Below, one piece after another: positions 44,570 to 52,344 of a stretch of DNA of 64,000 nucleotides. Made by a program: the position numbers and the translations under genes. This stretch comes from Streptomyces sp. A1277. GTDB taxonomy: Bacteria; Actinomycetota; Actinomycetes; Streptomycetales; Streptomycetaceae. The stretch covers positions 1 through 64,000 of the forward strand of contig NZ_SSBI01000020.1 in the NCBI RefSeq assembly GCF_004795015.1. The letters are read 5' to 3'. Below the pieces are notes generated by a model. That model saw nothing but the letters and a program-made list of their open reading frames with translations. It searched no databases and was not told the DNA's origin. Numbering within the stretch: position 1 is the first letter of the stretch; each line of letters starts with the position of its first letter.

Positions 44570-44587
44570 GTGCAAGCCGACTTGCAC
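44570..44587. promoter_or_regulatory. Perfect inverted repeat GTGCAAG-CCGA-CTTGCAC
   Basis: Two 7-bp arms are separated by 4 bp. The word resembles operators that I associate with XRE/DUF397-type regulator pairs in Streptomyces. A TAGCGT at 44600-44605 lies shortly after it. No such regulator gene is seen nearby, so the site may be a leftover or serve the open frame that follows. Confidence 0.45.
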
Positions 44588-44668
44588 CGCAGGGTGCCCT
44601 AGCGTTGCTCGCAGCCGAGCAGAAGCCGGGCCCACTCGGTACGGCGCCCATTCGATGGGCCATTATCA

Positions 44669-44914
44669 GTGACATCTTCGGACGTGATCGCAGTGGGTGG
44701 TGAGTGGGTTGATCCCTCTCGCTACGGGAGAACTCTGCGTCTGATTGCGCCATTGCCCGACGAAGTGAGGGCTGTCATCACTTTTCCGCACCCCGATCTG
44801 CCAGCGAGAACAGCTACGCAACCCGCCCTTGGCCTGGTAACAGAAGGTCGCAAAGCCGCGTCCGTCGCGCCTCATGCCAGGCCATCCGCTCACGCACGAG
44901 GCCGGAAACGATGA
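44669..44914 (+). CDS. Possible small protein of 81 residues (doubtful)
   Basis: A GTG-started frame reading TSSDVIAVGGEWVDPSRYGR and then DEVRAVITFPHPDLPA. The wording is protein-like, but many codons end in A or T, there is no ribosome-binding site, and the last third looks random. It could be a fragment of an imported gene cut by the att site. I do not recognise it. Confidence 0.25.
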   Translation: MTSSDVIAVGGEWVDPSRYGRTLRLIAPLPDEVRAVITFPHPDLPARTATQPALGLVTEGRKAASVAPHARPSAHARGRKR

Positions 44915-44921
44915 AGCGCCT

Positions 44922-45032
44922 CGACCGGCCGAAACCGATCGGGGCGCTCCACCGCAGGTCAGAAGGTTTCCCCTCCCCCGCTGTCGGTAGGCCGTGTGGG
45001 ACTCGAACCCACAACCAACGGATTAAAAGTCC
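44922..45032. repeat. att site copy 2: 111-bp direct repeat between island and prophage
   Basis: Identical to 27023-27133. Positions 45032-44988 on the minus strand are again the 3' part of tRNA-Lys(TTT), from the anticodon stem to A73. The 5' half is missing here too: the bases after 45032 do not pair with the acceptor or D stems. The integrase gene of the element to the right ends 219 bp away. This is therefore the junction of two elements inserted in tandem at one tRNA. Confidence 0.88.
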
Positions 45033-45047
45033 GCAGACCCCTCATAG

Positions 45048-45169
45048 GGTCTCGTTTGGTGTCGTTGTCTTCAGTCGGCGCCGTACGCTCCCCTGCTGGT
45101 CAGCGGGATGTCACTTCCATTCTCGGTGGCGCCTCACGCGCTCTCATGCGGTCTCGGGTGGTGCCGTTG
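45048..45169 (+). promoter_or_regulatory. Pair of candidate integrase arm-type sites
   Basis: Two 20-bp words, 45048-45067 and 45150-45169, agree at 17 of 20 positions (GGTCTCGnnTGGTGnCGTTG) and have the same orientation, 102 bp apart. They lie between the att core and the integrase gene, where tyrosine integrases bind arm sites. I see no copy beside att copy 1. Confidence 0.5.
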
Positions 45170-45188
45170 GGTGGCGTTCGGGCCAGCA

Positions 45189-45210
45189 CGGGGCCAGCAG
45201 AAAGGCCCCG
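45189..45210. terminator. Terminator-like hairpin after the integrase gene
   Basis: CGGGGCC (45189-45195) pairs with GGCCCCG (45204-45210) around an 8-base loop. It lies downstream of the integrase stop codon on the minus strand. No T-run follows, as is common in Streptomyces. Confidence 0.5.
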
Positions 45211-45250
45211 CCACCTGCGGTGACGGAGCCTCGTTCGTTCCACAACCAGA

Positions 45251-46813
45251 CTACTCCCCCGGCGCTTCCACCGGGGGCTGTTCGGCCGCCTTCCTGGCAC
45301 GGGGCACCACGGCCGCCGCGCGCTCGGTCAGCTCGTCCTCGTACTCCTCGAACAGCTCCATGTACGTGTCCGAGGTCAAGACGATGGTGCTGTGGCGCAG
45401 CTTCACCTTGGCATCGTGGAGATCGCCGCCGCCGGCCTTCACCAAGGCCGCCGCGCCGTGCCGCAAGTCGCGCAGGTTGATGGGCGGAAGATCGGTCTGC
45501 GCGAGGATGTCGCGGAACGTCGCGGAGAAGGTTTCGGGGTGCACCCACGAACCGTCTTCCTGGGCGAAGACCTTGCCCGTCTCCACCCACGCCTTGTCCG
45601 CTTCGAGACGCGCGGCGCGCTCCTGCTCCTGGCGGGCCTTGTGAACGCGGAGAACGGCGACGGTCCCGGCATCGATCTTCACGGTGCCAGCAGACCCGGC
45701 CGTCTTGGGGTCCGTCTCGATCGCGGTCCAGCCGTCGACGACCAGCTCCTTGGCCACCGTCACGGTGCGGCGCCCGAAGCTGATGTTCTCCCAGTCCTGC
45801 CCGGCGGCCTCGCCCCGCCGGAACCCGTGGTACGCCACGAGGTGGAAGAAGGCGTAGAGGCGGTGTCCCTCCGCTGCGTCCAGGAACGCGCCGAGCTGCG
45901 CCGGGGTCCACACCATGACGGGGCTCGGCTTCACGCCGGTCTCGCGCCACCGGGCCACCCGCTCCTCTGTCCAGAGCAGGCCCTTGGGACGGGCGGCAGG
46001 CGCCAGCTCGACGTGCGCGGCGGCGTTGAAGGTGGTGACCTGCTTGGAGATGGCGTAGTTCAGCGCGGCGCGCAGCGTGCGCCGGATGCTCTGCACGGTG
46101 GCTGGCCCCGTGACCTTCCGGAAGGGCGGCATGGAGCCGAGCTTGGCGCGCTCCTCGGCCAGACGTGCGCGCTCAGCCGCTGGCGGCCTGCCCCCCTTGG
46201 TCCACTTCGCTCGCTCCACCTGCTCCCGGCGTGCGGCATTCTCGGCCCGGACGACGTCGGCCCGGTCGGCGATGTCGTCGAACAGATGCTGCGCCTGGCC
46301 GACGCCGAAACGGTCCACCCTGTGGTGGCCCACCCCTGGATCGAGGTGGACGCGGACGTGGGAGCGGTAGCCGTTGGTCGTCGTGGCGCGCGTCTTCTTC
46401 GAGCCGAGCCAGGATTCGAACAGCTGGGACATCGTCATCTTGCCTTCGAGGTCCACGCCGACGCCCAGGCGCCGCCTCACTTCGGCAGCGTCGGGGATGT
46501 CCCGGCGGTCGCGCATGACGCCTTGCAGGAGGTCGCCGACCCGCCGTGCGGCATCCTCGTCGTCATCGCTGATCAGGTCGAGGATGCTGCGCAGCTTGTC
46601 GAGGTCGTCCTGCGCCTCTGACACCTTGGCATACCCAGTGCGCCGGAACGGCCGGCGCTTGCCGTTCTCGTCGAGCGGGAGTTCCTGGCGGACGGCGTAC
46701 GAACCGTGGTTCTTCTTCGTCAGCTTCGGGCATGCCGAACCGAGCAGCCGCGCGTCTGGCCCGCGGCATTCACACCGCTTGGTGATGCTCCCCGCTCTAC
46801 GCGATGCGGGCAC
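45251..46813 (-). CDS. int: Tyrosine site-specific integrase
   Basis: About 520 residues from GTG 46813, with AGGAGGAG just upstream. A SAM-like core-binding domain (MTMSQLFESWLGSKKTRATT) precedes the catalytic domain. Catalytic residues visible: R in YHGFRRGEAAG, the LRDLRHGAA box, the H in KLRHST, and Y in TSDTYMELF. The first His of the usual H-x-L-R-H box is Arg, which occurs in other actinobacterial integrases. A basic linker (about 190-225) is longer than usual. It sits beside the tRNA-Lys att core and should recombine the 111-bp repeats, possibly all three att sites of the tandem. Confidence 0.92.
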   Translation of the reverse strand: MPASRRAGSITKRCECRGPDARLLGSACPKLTKKNHGSYAVRQELPLDENGKRRPFRRTGYAKVSEAQDDLDKLRSILDLISDDDEDAARRVGDLLQGVMRDRRDIPDAAEVRRRLGVGVDLEGKMTMSQLFESWLGSKKTRATTTNGYRSHVRVHLDPGVGHHRVDRFGVGQAQHLFDDIADRADVVRAENAARREQVERAKWTKGGRPPAAERARLAEERAKLGSMPPFRKVTGPATVQSIRRTLRAALNYAISKQVTTFNAAAHVELAPAARPKGLLWTEERVARWRETGVKPSPVMVWTPAQLGAFLDAAEGHRLYAFFHLVAYHGFRRGEAAGQDWENISFGRRTVTVAKELVVDGWTAIETDPKTAGSAGTVKIDAGTVAVLRVHKARQEQERAARLEADKAWVETGKVFAQEDGSWVHPETFSATFRDILAQTDLPPINLRDLRHGAAALVKAGGGDLHDAKVKLRHSTIVLTSDTYMELFEEYEDELTERAAAVVPRARKAAEQPPVEAPGE

Positions 46814-46816
46814 AGG

Positions 46817-47035
46817 TCACTCCTCCTGGCCGACCAGCCCGAGCGCGGTCAGCGCGTCGTGCCACTCGACGATCTCTCGCAGGATCTCAGGAGTAATTTT
46901 GCCCTCTCGTACAACCAATACGACCCCGGTGGGCGTCGTAATGGGCACTACGTTTCGTCGGCCCGTGGGGAGGTCGGCGCTCACGGCGAAGTCGTACCCG
47001 GCATCTGTCGCTTGCGTCGTCGATGTGGTGTCCAC
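46817..47035 (-). CDS. Small protein upstream of int, unknown
   Basis: About 72 residues if it starts at GTG 47035 (GGGGG a few bases before); the open frame runs to 47104. Its stop lies 3 bp from the integrase start, inside the same ribosome-binding stretch, so the two are translationally coupled. The sequence has a short beta-rich part (NVVPITTPTGVVLVVREGK) and a helix (ITPEILREIVEWHDALTALG). Codons are less G/C-biased than in the chromosome. It might be a recombination accessory or antitoxin-like protein. I do not recognise the family. Confidence 0.55.
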   Translation of the reverse strand: MDTTSTTQATDAGYDFAVSADLPTGRRNVVPITTPTGVVLVVREGKITPEILREIVEWHDALTALGLVGQEE

Positions 47036-47192
47036 CGTCGCCCCCGTTCGCTCATACGTTCGATCCCTGGAGCGTACTACTCCGCTTCGTGTGCGCTCCG
47101 TCACATGCCGACATCATGTCACTACGAAACGTTGATGCCTACACCCTTTCGAGCGGTATTACGTTCCGTAATGCGGAGGTCCAGGCCGCAGA

Positions 47193-47606
47193 TCAGCCCT
47201 CGTTCCGCCCCGGTGGCGCGAACGCATCGAGCAGCCGCAGGAGTTGCTCGCGCTGGTCGGCCGTCAGGTCGCCAGCTCGCCTCACCAACGCCGACGCTTC
47301 ACCACTCTCCGCCCACACGCGTTCGATGCCAAGGAACTGCGCGGCGGCCGCATCCTGCAACTGTTCGAGCGGCAACTGGGCGGCCGCCGCCAGGGCCCGC
47401 AACTGGGGCAGTCGTGGGGGGATGACGGGCTCCCCCTTCTCCAGCCGGTGCACCCAGCCACTCTTGACCTGAACCCCCGTCCGAGGGTCCACGCTGCGGT
47501 CCTGGAACTTGTCCAGTGAAAGGCCGAGCACCGCGCGACGGTCGCGAATCAGGTCCGCGAACTCTGTCGTCTCGGTCTCGGGCTCGTGTTCGATCATGAC
47601 GCTCAT
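47193..47606 (-). CDS. XRE-like DNA-binding protein, candidate prophage repressor
   Basis: A protein of 134-137 residues. An HTH of the lambda-repressor type spans about 18-70 (FADLIRDRRAVLGLSLDKFQ; SGWVHRLEKGE), and a short helical tail ends in LTADQREQLLRLLDAF. AGGA is well placed for ATG 47597, so the first three residues may not be made. It is divergent from an HTH gene across a region with repeated GTTCAG sites, as in a phage genetic switch. It is the best candidate for the repressor that keeps the element integrated. Confidence 0.75.
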   Translation of the reverse strand: MSVMIEHEPETETTEFADLIRDRRAVLGLSLDKFQDRSVDPRTGVQVKSGWVHRLEKGEPVIPPRLPQLRALAAAAQLPLEQLQDAAAAQFLGIERVWAESGEASALVRRAGDLTADQREQLLRLLDAFAPPGRNEG

Positions 47607-47628
47607 CCTGTCACTCCAAGTCGGGGCT

Positions 47629-47832
47629 GTTCAGGGCGATCACTCGCGTGCGGGCCTATCCCACCATGTCGCAGGTACGGGCTATCACGCGACCTGAACG
47701 AATTGTTCAGACGTTGACACGGATGCGCTAGGGGCGCATTCAGGTCACACAGGCGCGCGTTGCGCCCGATCTTCAACCATCTGGACAGTCCGTTCAGATC
47801 GTGCAATGCTCACGGTGTTCAGAAATTTGAAC
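47629..47832. promoter_or_regulatory. Genetic-switch operators: repeated GTTCAG / CTGAAC sites
   Basis: Two dyads occur in the divergent region: CTGAAC-GAATT-GTTCAG at 47694-47710 and GTTCA-GAAATT-TGAAC at 47817-47832. Two half-sites GTTCAG lie at 47629-47634 and 47792-47797. TTGACA at 47714-47719 adjoins the first dyad and would be blocked by a bound protein. The set fits cooperative binding of the XRE-like repressor and/or the opposing HTH protein. Confidence 0.65.
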
Positions 47833-47853
47833 GGACCACTCAGCGAGGTGAAC

Positions 47854-48144
47854 ATGAGCGAGGCACCCATGTGCCGCGTCTACGACCGCGAACTCCTGGC
47901 ACGCCTCATGAAGAGGACCGGGACCGGCGCGCGTCTCACGACTCGCGACCTGGCCAAGGTCGCCGGGCTCTCCCACGGAACGGTGGGCGCCCTGCTCTCG
48001 GGCGGGCAGCGCTTCATCTCCAGGGACAAGGCCGAACGCATCGTCGGCGCCCTCGGGGTCGACCTGATGGTGCTGTTCGTCCCCTGCGAGCGCGCCGGCC
48101 GCGTCTGGCTCGACGCCATCGCACCGAAGGCGGTGACGGCATGA
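47854..48144 (+). CDS. XRE-family HTH protein (early-gene regulator)
   Basis: About 96 residues from ATG 47854. The HTH covers about 20-75: LTTRDLAKVAGLSHGTVGAL and DKAERIVGALGVDLMVLF. It opens the rightward operon and overlaps the excisionase-like gene as ATGA. In phages and integrative elements such a Cro- or activator-like protein opposes the repressor. The frame can also start at 47806, but GAGG upstream of 47854 and the operator dyad at 47817-47832 argue for the shorter form. Confidence 0.75.
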   Translation: MSEAPMCRVYDRELLARLMKRTGTGARLTTRDLAKVAGLSHGTVGALLSGGQRFISRDKAERIVGALGVDLMVLFVPCERAGRVWLDAIAPKAVTA

Positions 48145-48443
48145 ACACGAAGACGACCGCCGCCCTGACAGAGGCCGAAGTGCTGGCGCTCCCCGCGATG
48201 ACGACCGCCGAGCAGGCGTTCGCCGCGCTCGGGATCGGCCGCGACCTCGGCTACCGGCTCATCCGGGAGCGGCAGTTCCCGCTGCCCACCGTCGCGCTCG
48301 GCCGCATCATCCGCGTCCGCCGCACCGACCTCTTGGCCTTCCTGGGCCTGGAAAACACCGATGCCGCCAGGGGTGGAGCCCTGACGGCATCGAGCGAACG
48401 CACCACAGATACAGCCGCGAAGCAGATCGGAAGCGCTCGGTGA
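48141..48443 (+). CDS. xis: Excisionase-like HTH protein
   Basis: A 100-residue protein with a MerR/Xis-type HTH (MTTAEQAFAALGIGRDLGYR; LPTVALGRIIRVRRTDLLAF). This layout, a short winged helix beginning with a 'pick a binding partner' helix and an R-I-I-R-V-R-R wing, is typical of actinophage and integrative-element excisionases. Translation is coupled to the upstream HTH gene by ATGA. It would bend DNA at the att sites and direct the integrase to excise. A tail of 30 polar residues follows. Confidence 0.7.
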   Translation: MNTKTTAALTEAEVLALPAMTTAEQAFAALGIGRDLGYRLIRERQFPLPTVALGRIIRVRRTDLLAFLGLENTDAARGGALTASSERTTDTAAKQIGSAR

Positions 48444-48492
48444 CCACTGTACGAGAGACCACTGACACCCCGCAGTTCGTTGGGGGTGCGGC

Positions 48493-49071
48493 ATGAGGTG
48501 CGACGAGCCGCTGGTCCGTCCCGGCGAGGACTACTCCTACCGCGACTGCCAGCTGGAGCTGGGTCACGCCGGTGCCCACGACTACCTCGGCGAGAAGTAC
48601 CCCCGCCCGATGCCGTCCGGCGAATTGCACCCGGAGATTGCCGACCTGATCGAGTCGGCCGCCCGCAAGCGCGGCATCTGGGACCTGGACGAGCGGCAGT
48701 GGCCGATCGTCGTGGAGGTCACCTCCGTCTACGTCGTCCATGCCCCGGGCGAGACCGAGGACGAAGCTCTGAAGTACTGGGCCGACGGCGGGGACTACCC
48801 CGACCTCGACGTTGAGCAGGCGATCGACGGCGGGCTCGAGATCCGCCGCGCCGACCGCTACCAGCGCGACACCCTGACCGGCGCCCCGATCGGGCCGGTA
48901 ATCGCGTGCCCCGACTGCGGCAGGACGGCTATGCGCCGCGAGTGGTTCCACGACCCCTTCCGGAAGTGTCACGGCGCGATCACGTGGCGCGAGAACACCC
49001 ACGCCCGGACGCCACAGTGGCGCTACAGCCGCGAGCACAACGCCACCCCCGCACAGGTGGTGACTGGCTGA
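48493..49071 (+). CDS. Hypothetical protein with a C-terminal zinc-ribbon
   Basis: A 192-residue protein of unknown function. It has Cys and His near the N-terminus (RCDEPLVRPG ... DCQLELGHAGAHDYLG) and a CPDCGRTA motif near residue 145, so it may bind zinc. It is acidic. The stop overlaps the next start as TGATG, so it belongs to the early operon. Proteins of this appearance are common between regulators and replication genes in actinophages and integrative elements. Confidence 0.65.
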   Translation: MRCDEPLVRPGEDYSYRDCQLELGHAGAHDYLGEKYPRPMPSGELHPEIADLIESAARKRGIWDLDERQWPIVVEVTSVYVVHAPGETEDEALKYWADGGDYPDLDVEQAIDGGLEIRRADRYQRDTLTGAPIGPVIACPDCGRTAMRREWFHDPFRKCHGAITWRENTHARTPQWRYSREHNATPAQVVTG

Positions 49072-49340
49072 TGACTCGCACCACGGCGGCCGGGGGCAGC
49101 TCCCCCGGCCGCCGGGCCCTGGCCCCCCGCCAGACGGTGGTCGGCGCCCTCTTCGTCGACTTCGGCAACGACCGGGGCCCCAAGGAGGAGCAGCGCCCGC
49201 CGCGCGCCCGCTACGAGTGCGTCCGCTGCAACTACCGCAGCGAGGTCGTCACCGGCCCGGCCGCCGTCGCCGCCTTCAACGCCACCGCCGCCGCTGCCCA
49301 CCGCGTCGTCTGCCCTTCCCTCCAGGAGACCCACCAGTGA
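49071..49340 (+). CDS. Small protein with a CxxC motif
   Basis: An 89-residue protein. The N-terminus is Gly/Ser/Arg-rich and the C-terminal half has YECVRCNYRSEVV and a further Cys (VVCPS), enough for a half zinc-ribbon. It is coupled to the gene before it (TGATG), and its end overlaps the start of the primase gene (GTGA). Function unknown. Confidence 0.6.
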   Translation: MTRTTAAGGSSPGRRALAPRQTVVGALFVDFGNDRGPKEEQRPPRARYECVRCNYRSEVVTGPAAVAAFNATAAAAHRVVCPSLQETHQ

Positions 49341-51976
49341 TCGATGCGCAGACCCCCGACATGCGGGCCGCCGCCCGCGAGTACCACGACGCCGGGCTGT
49401 GCGTACTCCCCATCAAAGCCGACGGCACCAAGAAGCCCGCCGTGTCGTGGCTCGGATACAAGGTCGCCCGCTCCACCCCGGAGGAACACGACGGCTGGTT
49501 CTCCGGTGCGAAGCCGCGGGGCATCGCGGTCGTCTACGGCGCGGTGTCTGGCGGCGTCGAGTTGATCGAGTTCGAGGGCACCGCCATCGCGGAGGGACTT
49601 CTCGAAGACGTCACCGAGATCATGAACGCGTCCGGACTCGGCGAGGAGTGGCAGGCAATCCTCACCGGCTGGGCGAGCGAGTCCCCGTCCGGCGGCCGGC
49701 ACTACCGCGTCCGTGTCGACGGTGGCACCATCCGAGGCAACACCAAGCTGGCGTCTCGCCTCGCTCGGCCGGAGGAGTACACCCCGGTCGACCAGCAGCG
49801 CCTGGCCGAGAAGCCGAACTCGCGCATCATCCGCGTGCAGATCGAGACGCGGGGCGAGGGCGGCTACGGGCTGGTCGAGCCCAGCGGCGGCACCGTGCAC
49901 GCCACCGGCCGCCCGTACCTGCGTCTCGCTGGCGGCCCGGCCACCATCCCCACCGTGAGCGCGGACGTCCTGGACGCCATCCACGAGGTCTGCCGGATGG
50001 TCGACGCCCTGCCGGTCCCCGAAGCACCGAAGACCGCGCCGCGGACGCAACCTCTTCCCGACGGACGGCTGCGGCCCGGCGACGACTACGAGGCCCGCGC
50101 CGACTGGGCCGAGATCCTGCACGGCATCTTCCGCCCCGTCATCACCCGCGGCAACACCACCTACTGGGGGTGGGCCGACGGGCAGGGCGGCATCAAGGCC
50201 ACCACCGGCCGAGGCGACGCCGACCGCCTGTACGTCTTCACCACCAGCTCGGAGTTCACCGCCGAGACGCCCTACAGCAAGTTCGGCGCCTACTCGTTGC
50301 TGGAGCACGGCGGCAACCACAAGGCCGCCGCCGCCGAACTCCGCCGCCGCGGCTTCGGCTCCGAACCCGCCCGGCGTCGGCTGGCTGCGGCCCCGGCGCC
50401 GGGTGGCCCATTCAGCGACGGGTCCACGGCGCTCGACCCCGACACCGCGGCCGAGCACGGGCACACACCGCCGGACCTCCAGGTCGTCCCGGCCGCACGG
50501 CCGGACCTCGACATCACGAACGAGGCGGACGCCATCGACGGCGTGCTCGAACTTATGCGCACCGGCCAGCTGCCCGACCTCTACAAGCGCAGCGGCGGGC
50601 CGTGCTGGGTCCACCACGACGACAACAACAACCCCGAGGTGAAGCAGCTCGGCACCGACAACCTGCGCGCCTACCTCGCCGACCACCTGACCAGCTACAC
50701 CGTGCGCGTCGACCCCAAGACGGAACTGGAGAAGGAGGAGCGGGAGCTCCTCATGCCGAAGACGTGCGGGACGATCCTCGGCCGGAAGGACTGGCCGCTG
50801 CCGCCTCTGCGGGGCATCGTCACCTCCCCCGTCGTCCGCTCCGACGGCTCACTGCTCCAGGCGCCCGGCTACGACACGGCGACCGGGCTCTACCTCCACC
50901 CCCGTGTCGCGCTGCGGCGACTGCGGGCTGAGGTCACAGCCGATTCGCTGGCAAGGGCCAAGGACATCGTGCTGCACCAGATGCTGGCCGACTTCCCGTG
51001 GGAGAAGCCCGCGCACCGGGCCCACTACCTCGGGGCGCTGCTCACCCCGATCCTGCGCCCGTACTTCCACGGACCTACGCCGATGGTCGTCCTGTCGTCC
51101 ACGTCGGCCGGGTCGGGCAAGACCCTGCTGAAGGACATCTTCAGGTACGCCTACGGCAGCTCGGACACGCCGTGGCCGGAGAACGACACCGAGCTCCGCA
51201 AGAGCATCACGACGCAGCTCTACACCACCGGCCAGCCCGTCATCGTCCTCGACAACCTGCCCAACGGATACACCATCAAGAGCGCCGTGCTCTCCGCGCT
51301 GCTCACCGCAGAGACATGGGGCGACCGCGTCCTCGGCGCCAGCGCCGCCGTCAGCATGCCGAACGACCGGCTGTGGATCCTCACCGGCAACGGGCTGCAG
51401 ACCGGCGGCGACAACGGCCGGCGCGCCCTGTGGGTACGCATCAACCCGAACGTCCCCGACCCCGACCAGCGCGACGGCTTCAAGGTCGGCGACTTGCGAC
51501 CGTGGCTGCGCGCCAACGCCTCCACCGTCGTCGCCGCCCTGGTCACCATGGTCCGTGCCTGGGTCGCGGCCGGGGCTCCCACGGTCCGCACCCGGATGGG
51601 CGACTACTCGGAGTGGGCCTCCATGATCGCGGGCCTCCTCAGCTTCCTGGGCGTCTCCGGCTGGCTGACCGACCGCGCCGACGCCATGCGGCAGGACAGC
51701 GAGACCGCCGAGTGGGCCGCCTTCCTCATCGAGTGGGCCGAACGGTTCGGTGAGGAGGACGTCACCGCGGGGGCGGCATGCAGCACGCTCGCCGAGCACG
51801 TACCGCGCCACCCGAAGACCGGTGAACTCCCCAGCGCGAACGTCCTGGGCGGCTGGCTGAAGGCCCGCGACGGCCGGTTCTTCGGCAACTACCGAATCGT
51901 CCGCATCTGGGATTCGCACCGCTGCTCGAACAAGTGGCGGGTTCAGCAGCACCAGCAGCCCGAGGCAGAGCGATGA
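49337..51976 (+). CDS. Bifunctional primase-polymerase / AAA ATPase replication protein
   Basis: About 879 residues from GTG 49337, with AGGAG upstream. The N-terminal domain is a prim-pol (residues 5-220): AAREYHDAGLCVLPIKADGTK, then SPSGGRHYRVRVDG. The C-terminal half is a P-loop ATPase with Walker A STSAGSGKTLLKD and a sensor-like LWILTGNG, as in phage and plasmid replicative helicases of superfamily 3 or DUF927 type. It would prime and unwind at the element's origin, which I place just downstream. The length is normal for this actinobacterial family. Confidence 0.8.
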   Translation: MIDAQTPDMRAAAREYHDAGLCVLPIKADGTKKPAVSWLGYKVARSTPEEHDGWFSGAKPRGIAVVYGAVSGGVELIEFEGTAIAEGLLEDVTEIMNASGLGEEWQAILTGWASESPSGGRHYRVRVDGGTIRGNTKLASRLARPEEYTPVDQQRLAEKPNSRIIRVQIETRGEGGYGLVEPSGGTVHATGRPYLRLAGGPATIPTVSADVLDAIHEVCRMVDALPVPEAPKTAPRTQPLPDGRLRPGDDYEARADWAEILHGIFRPVITRGNTTYWGWADGQGGIKATTGRGDADRLYVFTTSSEFTAETPYSKFGAYSLLEHGGNHKAAAAELRRRGFGSEPARRRLAAAPAPGGPFSDGSTALDPDTAAEHGHTPPDLQVVPAARPDLDITNEADAIDGVLELMRTGQLPDLYKRSGGPCWVHHDDNNNPEVKQLGTDNLRAYLADHLTSYTVRVDPKTELEKEERELLMPKTCGTILGRKDWPLPPLRGIVTSPVVRSDGSLLQAPGYDTATGLYLHPRVALRRLRAEVTADSLARAKDIVLHQMLADFPWEKPAHRAHYLGALLTPILRPYFHGPTPMVVLSSTSAGSGKTLLKDIFRYAYGSSDTPWPENDTELRKSITTQLYTTGQPVIVLDNLPNGYTIKSAVLSALLTAETWGDRVLGASAAVSMPNDRLWILTGNGLQTGGDNGRRALWVRINPNVPDPDQRDGFKVGDLRPWLRANASTVVAALVTMVRAWVAAGAPTVRTRMGDYSEWASMIAGLLSFLGVSGWLTDRADAMRQDSETAEWAAFLIEWAERFGEEDVTAGAACSTLAEHVPRHPKTGELPSANVLGGWLKARDGRFFGNYRIVRIWDSHRCSNKWRVQQHQQPEAER

Positions 51977-51984
51977 CGCTTCCG

Positions 51985-52320
51985 CGCGTTGCAGGGACCA
52001 CAGGGACCACGCAGGGACTCGTGCAGGGGGCTCGCCAGCTCCCTGCACGGCCCCTGGCCTGCGCCTCTGCCGGGAGGCAGGGAGCAGCAGGGACTCGGCC
52101 CCACCTCCCCTACGCCGCGCGCATCACACACATCGCGCATCACACATGCCTCTGCATGTGTGATGCGAAGTTCTCCAGCTCTCCTAATGCACTGGCTTAC
52201 GGGTATCTCCCTGCAAGTCCCTGCGTCCCTGCAAAACCGCAGACCAGAGCGCCACAACTGCGCTCCGCAGGTCCCTGCACCACTCCCTGCGGCTCCCTGC
52301 ACTCCCTGCAAAGCCCCTGG
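51985..52320. other. Candidate replication origin: large palindrome flanked by CAGGGA / TCCCTG words
   Basis: The gap between primase and helicase genes has a perfect 14-bp inverted repeat (CGCATCACACATGC at 52136-52149, 4-base loop, complement at 52154-52167), preceded by a partial copy of its arm at about 52119-52132. To the left are five CAGGGA words (51992, 52001, 52012, 52078, 52088) and one TCCCTG (52040). To the right are seven TCCCTG words (52208-52308). The words point inward toward the palindrome, and a less GC-rich patch (52165-52215) adjoins it. That is what an iteron origin looks like. Confidence 0.6.
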
Positions 52321-52344
52321 AACCACAACGAGGTGACGACGAAC

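Larger units (their letters stand above)
44238..44921. other. Right end of the island, mostly without a recognised gene
   Basis: This 684-bp stretch lies between the island's last gene and att copy 2. It carries one clear inverted repeat (44570-44587) and one weak open frame (44669-44914), described separately. The DNA is lower in G+C than the chromosome, and its codon pattern in any frame is not that of a typical Streptomyces gene. Confidence 0.5.
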
